From NCBI GenBank assembly GCA_021613535.1, contig CP075495.1:10230001-10294000 (forward strand): 64,000 nt of DNA, read 5' to 3'. The translations under genes were made by a program, and so were the position numbers. This document shows, piece after piece, positions 25,828 to 37,866 of this stretch. Numbering within the stretch: position 1 is the stretch's first letter; each line of letters opens with the position of its first letter. The DNA comes from Adineta vaga. Taxonomy: Eukaryota; Rotifera. The notes under the pieces are model-generated. The model saw nothing but the letters and a program-made list of their open reading frames with translations. It was not told the DNA's origin and did not search any database.

Positions 25828-28800
25828 CTATACAGCATAACCATAGTATGGATCCTCATTAGAATTAAACAGCAGATTCGCTTCCAACTCGACTTGGTGG
25901 TCGTTGGATTGATAATGACGATCCCTTGTCCGCAATGCCGACGTCGGTACTCTACACGAAATTATAAATTTTAAATTATCTTATTAAAATCATTGCAAAT
26001 GATAAGCTGTAGATGTAGGCATTAAACAAAAGGGCATGGATCAGAAGTGCGAATGCAAATTCAAGCAGATTATCTTACCGATCATCACGCGCTGATAACC
26101 GTGATGGCTAGAGATAGATATAGAGAGAAATATAGCAACTGAATGTCATTAATGACAGAAAACTTCTTCGCTTTGACATTTCATTCAAATAAGACTTTAG
26201 GTTTTAACTTACCTTTGATCTGGCTAATGTTTCACGTGATAATGTTCGTTTTTTCAATCGATCGAATACAGAAGCAAGAGCACTTTCATGACCACCATGA
26301 TAATAATGAACTTTCTTTCGATTTTGCTCTAGCAAAGGTCCCCATTTCTGTTCAGGATTGATCAATACACTAGGTGACTAAAAACGATAATTAATCATGA
26401 CATTAAATTAAATATGCAACAAAATCTATCATTTGTATATTCTTACGTTTCGATCGATAAGAACAAAATGTATAATAGCATAGAGAGCATATAATACAAT
26501 TCCAGACAAAATTAAAGCTGTCAAACCCCAACCAAGTTTATATGTCCAAAGTGGAAAATAATACTTTCCAAGTGTAAGTGGTGGATAATGAATTGATGTG
26601 AAAATAATTAATGCCTAAATAATTCGAATCTGAGAGAAACAAAACATGAATTTCTTATTTGACATACCAAAATTAATAATGGTGTAATAAATAGCCAACA
26701 TATTTTAAAAAGAGGAAAAAGTCGTACACCCCAATCTTTTTCACCAAGCATTACTTTTATATCATCACGGAAATTATTACATCCTAGAAATATCAAACAA
26801 AGCAATAGAGTAAAAAAATAGAACATTGGCTTTCTTCTTCTATAGATAATATTAATGAAATACGAACCGTATACATAAGCAATACAAATACATTCGAGAA
26901 AACCGATAACAAATGCTGGATATGAGCCAGTAAATTGATCTAAAAATGTTATCCAATAGAGACCAGCCTAGAAACAAAAATATATAAATCAGATTTAATA
27001 AGAATTCAATCTCTTGTTATTCTTTTACATCAGTACATAAAAGAAGACCAAGTCCAAACATTGTTATACAAGTAACAAGTGTAAGTAATGAACTATATCG
27101 ACGTAATCCATGAATTTGATCGGTTATAACAACAACAATTGTTTCGATACTAGCAAACTAATATATATATATAAAAGAAATCTTAATCATTTCAAAGAGC
27201 TTTATCAAAATATTTCATCTATTACCACAGAATCTAAACCAAGTAAAATAAGCATTAAAAAGAATAAAATTGACCATAACGGTGCTGCTGGAAGTGTTGT
27301 TACTGCATAGGGATAAACAATAAATGCCAAACCAGGACCTAAATATATAATTTATGTCATTGAACGACAAGTCAATCACCTAGTTACCTTCAGAAACAAC
27401 ATTTTCAACATCTTGCCCAGTTATATACGACAAATAACCAAGATATGCAAAGATAACAAATCCGGCAAATATTGAAGTGAGAACATTAGCAAAAGAGACA
27501 ACCAATGCATTTCTATAAATATTCAAAACAAAAATTGCATCATTTCTTGCCATATAAATATTTACGCGAGTGTTTTCTGATTAAATTTATTATAACTTGA
27601 AAGTGTAATTAAACCACCATATGCAACTGATAGAACGAAAAAGATTTGATTTGCTGCATCATTCCATACACGTTGATCAGCAAGACGACTAAAATCAGGT
27701 TTGATATAGAAATAAATTCCTCGTGACATGCCAGGTAATGTCCAACCACGAATACCAAGAATAAGAAGGATAACATATGGAAATATTGAAGTAAAATATA
27801 CAACCTAGATAAATAAATAAAAGTCATTTTATTTCGTTTGAATTCATAAGCAATGAGAAAAGGTAATTTGAGAAAGCAAGACGACCGATCATAAGCATGA
27901 GAATATTCAATCAAAAGGAAATTTTTTGAATTTAGCAGGCACAAATGACCCATACATCATAAATACTTACACAAAATCTTAACTAAAAAATGATCATATC
28001 ATTCGAAATGAAATATCTATCAATTAAAAATCAGTCTATTTTCTTACTTTTCCCGAAAGTTTTATTCCACGACAGAGACAAGCAAAAATCAGAACCCATG
28101 TTCCTAATAAACTCAATACAAGTGGCCATTCCATTGTTGAAATATCACCCATACCAGTTGATTTATTCAATATATAATTACTAAAAGACGATAAAATAGA
28201 ATTCATCCTATATAAACAATAAAACTCGTTTGATTTACTTGAAATAATCATCTGATGGTAGAACAGGTCTTTTAAATTGTAATCGTTTTTCAAGATTCCA
28301 CCAACCAATAGTAATAGATGTTTTACCTTGTGCATCCCATAGATAGCAACGACCATTTGGATCTCGGAAAGTATTCTCGTAATTACAAGGCGTTAGAAAA
28401 GAAGTAAAATTATCCGTACAATCTATAAAATCAAGATGTTTATTGAATCTATTATATGTCACGTCATACTTAGTCCAGCCCATGGTGAATTACAAGTTGC
28501 CCATTCAAGTTTCGAACGAAATGATAATACAAAATACAGAATTGAATAAGCCACTAACATAGCATAATACACCGTCATAAAAAATGACATGATACACATG
28601 GATATACCAAGACCTCAAAGAAAAGATAAAGAAGATTAATGCAATTGAAGTTTTGAACAGAAAAAGTTACCTTTAAAAATAGGAGCCATTCTCCAACATT
28701 GAAATGGACTTTGAGAAGTAAATTGTCCAAGACTGACTTCAAGATAAAATAATGGAATACCAAGAAAGATTAGAAAGATAGCATATGGTATGAGAAAAAC

Positions 28801-30176
28801 ACCTAGAAATAAGAATGAAAATAATTGAATAATTTCTTTTCTATTCTTTACCTCCGCCATTTCGATAACATAAATATGGAAAACGCCAAATAGCACCAAG
28901 ACCAACGGCGTAACCCAAACTTGAAAAGAAGAAATCAAATCGACCTGACCATTCTTCACGATGTGCTTTTTGATCTAAATTTCCACTTTGTGATGTTTGA
29001 TTAACACGATTTTTTCTTGGAGCTGGTACAGGTTCATTCTATTGATCAATAATATATATAATATGATAAGAAAAAGAAATTGAATTACCTCTGTATTACG
29101 TTCAGGAGTTATTTTCTCTGTACCAAATGGATATTCAGATACATCTCGACTTAAATCATAACCATGATAACTTAAATTTGGATCATATTGTGGATATGAA
29201 TTAACATAGATTTGTTGAATAGGACCACCACCATCAACGTTATATGAAGTTGTTGTTGATGAAGATGTTTCATCATTTGCTGGATGTTGTTGTATACCTC
29301 CTCGTGGATCATATGAGGTACCATTTGAATTGTGTATCTATATGAAATCATTCCAAGATTTAGATCAATTCTATTCGTTATAATCTCATATGAAAAGAAA
29401 TCTTTTTTTCTCTCTAAAGAAATGATTATATCTTTCGTTTTTCAGTCTCTACATAATTATTTTCAAAATTATATAGTTCGATTAAATCTTAGTTCAACTG
29501 ATTTCTCTTTCTTTCTTTTTGAATATATTTTTTTATCATTGTAATTCAATATTTTGTTCATATGTAATCTTAGATGAGTTTTATCACTCGTTTGTTAAAC
29601 AAAATGAATAAAGTCAAGATTAATTAACAAAAGAACATATAAACAGTGAAATCGAATTGTATCCAACTACATAGATACAATTATTCTTATTTTTAATGAA
29701 GAAACCAAACTAATCTAATATGTTCTAGTCTCATTATGATAAAAACTAGACTTGTATGTTTTTTTTCCATCGTACATTGTTTAGTTCATCAATCTTGTTC
29801 AAATATAATTTGATGATATATGAATTCAATGTTATTTCTTTAAATTTAAAGAGGAATCTTTTGAATATAATAAAATGTGAAGTTCAATAAAAAAAAGAAG
29901 ATATGATGTAAATATCATAACTTTGATCTATAGAAAGAGATCGATTACTTATCAAGAATAGTATTTATGTCAAGCGGATATTATTTCTCAATTCTATCAA
30001 TAAATATTTGTACTGATTATTTGGTTTTTTTCCTCCTTCTTTCATTCTTCTTCTAATAGGTAGAATTTTCAAGGTTAAAACTATTGAAATAATACAATAC
30101 AATTTCATTTTCTTACCTGATTCGACCCTTCACCTGAGAAGTCTTGTTTCAATGGATTAAGATTGTGCATATTCAT
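25828..30176 (-). CDS. SLC6: SLC6 family transporter (glycine/GABA/proline-type) with altered ion-site residues
   Basis: This is a twelve-segment neurotransmitter:sodium symporter encoded by about 14 exons. The start is at 30176 ([13 protein letters not shown]). A polar tail of about 130 residues ends [22 protein letters not shown]1-TM2 read [14 protein letters not shown] and [20 protein letters not shown]6 reads [22 protein letters not shown]7 reads [17 protein letters not shown]8 reads LLGLDSVFASIET. The TM1 residue that is Asp in monoamine carriers is Gly, which points to an amino-acid substrate. Two normally conserved ion-site residues differ: the TM1 Asn is Ala (28892-28894) and the TM6 Ser after QIFF is Val (27634-27636). 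The extracellular loop contains Cys residues. The last exon has tandem AG acceptors two bases apart (first base 25951 or 25949), giving two possible tails that end at 25828 or 25865. Confidence 0.93.
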
Positions 30177-31427
30177 TTCTGTTTATACAAATCAAAACTA
30201 ACTGTCCTCAACTGATCTATATATGCATATGCATGAAGAAATTCATTTACTAGTTTGTATTCATACGACAGTTTTCTCTTTCATTCCTCTCTCTCCTGTG
30301 TCCTAGTGGTCATTTTCTTTCTTTTTCTCTTTTTCGGATGGTCACATACGTATGTATATATACACGTTACTTCTAACGTGCGTCTACGGGTCATGTTATT
30401 CATACGAGAATGAAGAAAAAACAGAAAATGAACTAAAAGGACGATTGAACTGTGTCACTAGGCTATATTTTTTGCATACCTGTCGATACATCACCAATTG
30501 CTTGTAGAAGTATGTTAGAACCAAATTGATAAAGGACAAAAAAACCACAAGACCAAAAATGATACTATCAGACTAGACGAATGAGAAAGATTTTTTTTCT
30601 ATATAACTTGTTTTTTTTTCTCTTTTTTCTTTTCTCTCTATTAACTTCACAACACATGCACACATTATGTACATGTAGGCACGAAATTGGAGGACACGTA
30701 GGTAATATGAAGAGAAAGAGAGAGAGAGAGAGAAAAAGAAAAGATGACTATTACTTCCAATCTACAACAAGGAGGATTTTTGACATTTATAACATTAAAG
30801 AATAAGTATGAGTAAAAAAAAAGCAATTCAAAGATATGACGTGCTCGTCTGTTTAATATAACAAGATGTTATTTTATCTTAAGAGAAACGTTTTTTTTTG
30901 TGTTCTTTGATGAACAACTGCAACAATAAAACAATCAAAATTTGACCTCGAGTATTGTTCGTGCATTGAGAAATACTCTTTTATGCAATTCTTTACTTCA
31001 AAGCATTAGTCTCAATACAAATTATTGCTTAATAGATTCTATTTTTAGCCTACAATATAGCAGACATTTATTTTATACAATTATAATCAAGGTAATAGTA
31101 TATGAGTCAATATTAAATACTAAATTACAAATAAAAAATTGCATGTTTTTTGCTTTCTATTGAAATGATTCATTTGCATTGATTTTTAGTAAACTGTAAG
31201 TATAAATGACATGTAAACTCTTATAGTTTTATGACTGATAATATATAAAATAATAAAAAAAAGCGAAAGAATATTTCTTCTAATTCTCAATTGCCTATGA
31301 TGTTTTATTAACAGAAAAATGATACTTTTTTATCACCTGATATAAGATTGTAATTGATAAGTAGTATTGACGTATTCTTTGAAATTACTGAATCAAAACA
31401 TAATGTTACGCAATTACTACTCGTTTC
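30177..31427. other. Spacer upstream of the SLC6 and RNase Z-like genes
   Basis: The two genes diverge from this interval, so it holds both upstream regions. It includes a GA-repeat at 30712-30733 and AT-rich sequence. Open frames at 30581-30805 and 30942-31163 have no motif and look like chance. Confidence 0.5.
30712..30733. repeat. (GA)n microsatellite
   Basis: A run of alternating A and G in the SLC6/RNase Z-like spacer; GAGA tracts in such positions can be nucleosome-free promoter elements, but nothing else supports that here. Confidence 0.75.
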
Positions 31428-32360
31428 ATGACACATCATTCTGTTATTTTTCTAAAAGACTATAGAAATGTACGTATAAATAACGAGAATCGAAGACGAG
31501 TAAATATATTATTTACGATGTATCCGTTAACAACTATGAAAATTTTAAACAATCGTTTTACTCTCACTGGTTATTCACGTGCTGGTGATGCAACTAGTAT
31601 ATTTATACCTGAAATGGATCTGGTTTTAGATGCTGGTACAGTTGCTACTTCAACGAAAGTTCGACGTCTTTTTGTTACACATGGACATGCTGATCATTCG
31701 TTACAAATTCCTTTGCTATATTCAGCTTCTTCACAAGTGCCTTTGGATATTTATGTACCTTCACAATCAGTCTCTTATTTTAATGCTTTTTTAACGAGTG
31801 CACAGATGCTCAATGATCAAGATGATGAGAAAGCACTTGAAACATGTGCTAAACGTTATACATTACATGGTGTATCAGATAAACAGATAGTTGATTTAGA
31901 CAAATCATATCAAGTCGAAATTATTACTTGTCATCATACTATTCCATCAGTAGGTTATGCATTTTATGAAAAACGTAGTAAATTAAAATCAGAATATGCA
32001 AATCTTTCTGGTAAAGAAATTCAAGAATTGAAAAAACAAGGAATTGATATAACTGAACAAGTATCTATACCATTATTTGCTTTTCTTGGTGATACAACAC
32101 CTGATGTATTTACTGCTGGTTCGAATTCTGCTCGTGTCTTAATCGAACAAATGCCTGTAGTTATTTGTGAATGTTCATTTTTAGAGGGTGAACAAACAAA
32201 TGCTAAAGGACATACGTATTGGAATGGTCTTAAACCTATCATTGAGAAACATCCTCAGATAACATTTATTCTCATTCATTTTAGTTTGAAACATAAACGA
32301 AATGAAATTGAAACATTTTTTAACAATGAATCATTGAAAAATGTCATACCATTCATTTGA
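31428..32360 (+). CDS. Metallo-beta-lactamase-fold hydrolase, ribonuclease Z-like, intronless
   Basis: A single 310-residue exon in a neighbourhood of multi-exon genes. It carries the zinc-binding motif of the fold, FVTHGHADHSLQIP (HxHxDH), preceded by SIFIPEMDLVLDAG. Downstream ligands are probably the His pair in TCHHTIPSVGY, the Asp in FLGDTTPDV and the His in LIHFSLKH. The layout and length match short-form RNase Z-like proteins, which cut tRNA 3' trailers, although the specific substrate cannot be told from this. The first ATG gives an unusual basic leader; Met30 or Met36 (TMYPLTTMKIL) could be the true start. With no introns and wording closer to protist or bacterial short RNase Z proteins than to animal ELAC1/ELAC2, horizontal transfer is possible but unproven. 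Confidence 0.8.
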   Translation: MTHHSVIFLKDYRNVRINNENRRRVNILFTMYPLTTMKILNNRFTLTGYSRAGDATSIFIPEMDLVLDAGTVATSTKVRRLFVTHGHADHSLQIPLLYSASSQVPLDIYVPSQSVSYFNAFLTSAQMLNDQDDEKALETCAKRYTLHGVSDKQIVDLDKSYQVEIITCHHTIPSVGYAFYEKRSKLKSEYANLSGKEIQELKKQGIDITEQVSIPLFAFLGDTTPDVFTAGSNSARVLIEQMPVVICECSFLEGEQTNAKGHTYWNGLKPIIEKHPQITFILIHFSLKHKRNEIETFFNNESLKNVIPFI

Positions 32361-32509
32361 TACATTTCTAATAAAATATTATTATTGATCGAAAGTTTTG
32401 TAAGTTTAATGTTCATTCTGTTAAATCTTGTTTGTTCACAAACAACAAAAAAGAAGAAGATGATGAAGACAATATATAGGTAAACATTGTTTTTGTTCCG
32501 AGATTGCGT

Positions 32510-32533
32510 AAGAGAAGAGAAGAGAAGAGAAGA
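32510..32533. repeat. Five-base (AGAGA) tandem repeat
   Basis: Short tandem copies of a purine pentamer lie between the convergent RNase Z-like and PPP2R3 genes. Confidence 0.7.
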
Positions 32534-32620
32534 AAAACAGATAATATAAAGAAAATAATGTTGAAGTAAACGAGAGAAAGACGAACGGGTTAAGTCGTTC
32601 AACTCGATTTAGAAATTCAT

Positions 32621-35600
32621 CTAAATATTTTGATCTTTCCATCGTTCATCTGAATCAATTACTTTATTATTTGAAGCAAGTCGTTGTGGAGGAGATACAG
32701 CACTATTCGAACCTAGTCGTTTATTTGTTGATTGTTCAATAGCAGGTCCACCATTTGCATCTTCTTCGTCTTCAAAATCTTCATCATAATTTCTATTTTA
32801 TATGAAGAAAAAAAATCAATATAAAAACTTAAAATTCATATGTTTCTTCACGTGAACTTACATATCATCAAGATTATCATTCGCGCCATCTTCATGTGTT
32901 AAATTATCATATTCAGATTCTGCAAATTTCACCCAATCGGATACATCAGGAGAATCAGGGTCCTAGATATATTCATATGGAATAAATTCATTACAAAAAA
33001 GAAAAAGGGAAGAAATTGTTACTTTGATATTTGAAAAAGGATCTTTTTGTTCATTATCAAGATATTTTTCCAAATTGAAAAATGTATCAAAGAAAACATT
33101 TGTTAATTTACATCGTTTTAAATCTTTTAAACGTATTTTATGATCTACTTCTGGTTTAACTAAATCAAGCATCTAAATTCATATATATATATATATTATA
33201 CAAATGATTGTCGTATTATTCAATTTCAACCTACTTGACATATACAATCTTCGAATGGCATATATTCAATACCATAGATTTCCATTTTATGTACTTGTTC
33301 TTGATAGAAATAATCTAATTCAAACATTGATAAAATGCCATCACCATCTAGATCCATGCAACGAAACCAATATTCAATACTGAAAAAGGAATAGAATTGA
33401 TGAATAAGCAAAAGAAAATGTTCGTATAAAAATACCTTGTAGGTGAACGTTTATCTTCTTCGGAAATGAGAAACCAAACAAATTCATAATAAGACATTTT
33501 TCCTTCTTTCATATTCTGACTACTAGAAAAAGTAAAATCGAGGTTCATTTATTTTCTATCGAAGAAAAAAAACGTTTTCTCTTACTTTGATACAGCACCA
33601 GAAAAAATTCGATCGATCATTTTATTTGAAATAGCTAAAAAGAATGAATATTATTTAATTTGTTAAAATCTTGCAATAATTACATACCGCCATTGTTATG
33701 TTTCGCTAAATCATCTCGACTTATTAATAAATCATGATCAGAATCCAATTCCCAAAATTTACAATAAATTACATAAAAATGTTCATAAGAAAAATAATCA
33801 TGAATACGATTAATATCTTCTTCTTCTTCGATTCGATCGAGAGTCTAAATCAAAATAAAATCTTAAGTAGATCATGTTATGATATACATATTCATTGTCA
33901 TTCTTATCATAAATCATTACAGTTACAAGTACATCTTCAAACTTATGAAAACTACTTGACAGTTATGATTGTTTCTTTAAGAAAGATTTCTTACCCAAAG
34001 AAAATTTGATCGACGTAATTCTTGTACAGTTAATTTACCTGACCATGATCTATTACAATTATAATAAATTCGTGCAATAACTGTTTTGATATAACGTGAA
34101 TGAAATTCTCGTGCTTCACGAAGAAATTTTAGACCAGGATGTGTATCAATAATATCTTGAATTAAATAATCCCAATCATCAACAGTTACATATGAACGAT
34201 TCGTTGTTAAAGTTGATGGAGATGATAGTGCGAGAATTTGAACAAATTTCGATGCATTATCATGATGAGCTTTATATATTCTAAGGAGATAGAAAGATAA
34301 AGATTGAGTATGAAATTGAATTAAAGATTTCTATTACTTTTTCCAGAATGTTTCAAATTGTGAATATGAAACAGTTGTAGTTGGTGTTATTGTGCTTTTT
34401 GATCCTAATGAATCTTGTATACATGCACGAAATAATGGTGATTTCCAATATAAACTTAAATCAATTAACTAGAACAAAAAGAAGGAATCGATTTTTCGTT
34501 TAATTTATTTTCTTAATGAAAATATTTTACCTGTGCGAGTCTACCAAAATCTTCGAGCTGTAGTTTATCTTGTTTTGGAAGAAAGATTTCTTCTTTAATT
34601 TGACGTAATTGTGTATTTAATAATGCATCTATTGAAGATACAGTTGTTGTTGGTCCATTAGGAAAATAAAATTTTGGAATATCTACAACTGATTTCGGTG
34701 TTTCATCAGGTTTAATAATGGATGTTGATATTGGTGATGATTCTTTGACAGGTGGTACTGATTTTGTTGGAGTAAGGATTGGTCGTATAACATTATCTGC
34801 AGATACTGATGAAAGTGGTGATTTAGCTCTCGATGGAGTTTTAGTCGTTGTAATTGTTGGAGAATGTTCAATACTATCAAATTGTTCACGTAGTGAAGCA
34901 ACACCACTACTTGTTGGTTTTGGTGATGAAGGTGTTGGAGATAGTTCACGAATATTCGTTGAAGAAGATTGTGTATTTGTTTGCAAAACAGGTGTTTGTT
35001 GATTTGATTTGAATGTTGTACCATTTGATGGTGTCGTTGTAGTTCGATTTGAAATAACATTTGTTGAAGTCGATGGTGATGATGGTACAGGTTCTGATTT
35101 GGCTAATTGAGGAGGAGAAATTTTACCTCCGGCAATCTATGAAAATAGAAGAGTAAGAAAATAAAGAATGAAGAAGATTTTGCAAGCAACTCGGGTGTAT
35201 GAACTAAATTTTATCGTAGATTCTTCTACGATGGATTGTTTATAGGGTAAAGCAAGCTAGGATGTTATTCATGCAACTACCTCAGGAATGAAGAAAGCCG
35301 ATCGATGTTGCTGATCGGAAATCGCAGTAGGTGATCCTATTATTGCTTGTGGTTTCAGTGGCCATATAGCCTCTGGATTGGTAAATTTTTGTCGAATTTG
35401 TTGTTGAATATGCTGCTGTATTTGTTCAGCTGGATAACGTTTTTCAAAAACAAAATTGATATGCGATTTGGGAATCTTCGGTGATATCGATATACGTGCC
35501 AATGGTGTCGAAACCGGTCGGCAAAAGCCTGTATGGATTTAAAAAGATGTGTTTTTTATCGGTTTTTTTTATTTAATTTTCTTCTTATCCGACTCGAAAA

Positions 35601-37463
35601 AACGAGATAGATAATGAAATGAAAAATAAATCTTTAAATATATATATATATATACTATCTTTCTACCTTTATGAATAGCATCACAATAACGGCCATAATA
35701 TCGACACTGTTCACAGAAATGTATTGCCCGTCGGCGTTTTTGATCGATTCGAATGTTGAAATAAACTTGAGTGGTGGATCGTACCACCTGGCAAGGTACA
35801 CTAGTCACTGTCATACTCTATTACATCTAGAGTATAAGAGGAACCATCGTCTTTATGACTTTCGTTTGCGTCGCTTTCTCATATACAAGCATATAGAACA
35901 AATTGTTTCTTTTTACTTGATTCAGTTTGGCTCATTCCACCTATTCTCTCTTTCTTTCGTATACATTCTCTTTTTAATGCTTTACACTTGTGATAAGCTG
36001 TATATGTACGTCGACGAACCGCAAAATCGACAAGAGTGCCGACTCACCTCTTACATACTACTTCATTTATGAGTCGAGAGAGAAAAGAGTTGAAAGAGCG
36101 AATCGGCCAGAGATGAAAGTAGAAAAGAAAAAATAAACAAAAATGAAGAAAAAAAATTCGAGCGTATACTCGGAATAAAAACAACGATCGGTAGGATGAA
36201 AGTAAAAGAAAGAAGGAGAGGAAGAGTAAGAGAGAAAAAGAAAATGAATAACTATGTGAAGTATCTAGTCCGTTTTTTTTTCGAATATGCCAACAATCAT
36301 AGTCTATATACTGATATCAAATACCAATGTATGACTAATCAATGTGTAGGTGGCAAAACAAAATAGACATACATGTATTTAACTGAATGTGTAAGATGCA
36401 AATTTGAAGAGTCTAATATTATTTGTTACATAGACATCTCTTCTCAATGAGAACAAAATATAAATATATGAAATTTCAATAGTATAATAAAGAGAAAAAA
36501 AATGATAATGTACTTATTTTTATTTATTGCAATCTACTCTATGTATATATTTGGTCTCTTTGTCTTCTTGACGACGAATAATTCCATGTTTATCTCTAGT
36601 ACTATAGATCTTTTTCTTCTCTACAAATACGCTTCTATCCACAATACCGATACACTAAATCAATAAACAACAAATAAGACGACTTTTCTCTTTTATTCCT
36701 TTTCTCGTTCTTGTTCTTTTTCTCATCTCTTCTATCATTCTGTCATCAAGAATACGTCTTTCTTGAGGATATCTTCGACAAATCGTCCGATGATATTGAC
36801 GAAAGATTTCTTTTTCTTTCATGTACAAAGCATGCGTGATGCAATGAATGCATGCTGAAGATAGCTACGGAGCAACAAAAAAAATTCCGGATCGTTCGAT
36901 GATATATTCCGTTCTTTTCTTTTCTTTTTCTTATATAGATACCAACAATTCTCTTGTTCCGAATAAGAAAAAGAACAACTTACTTGTTGTTGATCGACAT
37001 TATTACTAGTTATCGTTGCATTCAATGTACTAGTACTATCATTTAGAACGGGATATTTCTTCTTTAGCGAACGTTGTTTCCGTTCATCTCCCTGACCAAT
37101 CTGACCAGGAGTATATTCACCAGTTGATGGAATTGAAGATAATCCATTGCGTGGACTTGAAGCTGCTCGTGGAACAGGTGAAACAGGTGGCGAATCAAAA
37201 TGTTGTGGTTTAGAAAATCCACCACCACGCGTTATATAAATCTATATACAGAAAACAAAATAATATGATTTGTATCATGGAAAACAAAATATACATACCT
37301 TTGGATAATTGATAGGATCAGGCATTTTATTATGAGTTTGAACACTTTGTAAAGCAGTATAGAGTGCCGTTCGTGTATCTGTTAATGACAGCCATTGTAA
37401 AAATAAATCATTCACCATCTTTGTGACGGGTATGGATGTATTTGTTGTCGCTGTATTGTTCAT
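32621..37463 (-). CDS. PPP2R3A: PP2A regulatory subunit B'' (PPP2R3) with two alternative amino termini
   Basis: This subunit targets protein phosphatase 2A and binds calcium through EF hands. The shared carboxy-terminal body begins at 35136 ([10 protein letters not shown]). It contains [11 protein letters not shown], then [36 protein letters not shown] and [20 protein letters not shown]. It continues with [20 protein letters not shown], the EF-hand loop [12 protein letters not shown] and [15 protein letters not shown], and ends DERWKDQNI at 32621. Two amino termini feed it. One starts at 35814 ([11 protein letters not shown]) and carries [10 protein letters not shown], like the PR130 isoform. 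The other starts at 37463 ([10 protein letters not shown]), with exons 37463-37299 and 37241-36984, and carries [16 protein letters not shown], like PR48/PR70. Both enter exon 35136 in phase 0. Human genes split these amino termini between PPP2R3A and PPP2R3B. Confidence 0.92.
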
Positions 37464-37866
37464 TCTGTAAATTTAATAATTATCACAAATTAAATGTACG
37501 ACATATATATGTATATGTATATCTATAACTAAAATATGGAATCGATGAGACAATATTGTTCTTTATTTTTCCTTTCATGTACATTTAACAATCATGTATT
37601 AAAAAACAAATTTTAAAATACAGTCATAGGTTTGTATTTTAGTGAGAGAGAAAGAGAACGGAAAAAGAAAGAAAACAAAGAATAACGTAGACGAAGAAAG
37701 AAAGGAAAAGAAAAGATAGTAGATGTGCGACATCCCCATGACAGTTTGTATTTATAAATCACTATGATCAGAGAAAAACAACAAAGGAATTAAGTTTAAA
37801 GCAGATTGCTTTACACTACACAAGTATTTATTAAAAGAATCACCAGAAAAACAAGAAAAGAGATGA

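Noticed and set aside
34718-35002. 94-residue plus-strand frame
   Set aside because: Antisense shadow of the Ser/Thr/Pro-rich PPP2R3 linker exon.
35671-36072. 133-residue plus-strand frame
   Set aside because: Overlaps the PR130-like PPP2R3 first exon on the other strand and has no recognisable domain.
36819-37463. A separate small gene downstream of the UBASH3-like gene
   Set aside because: The exons splice in phase 0 to the PPP2R3 body and match the PR70-type amino terminus, so I treat them as alternative first exons of PPP2R3.
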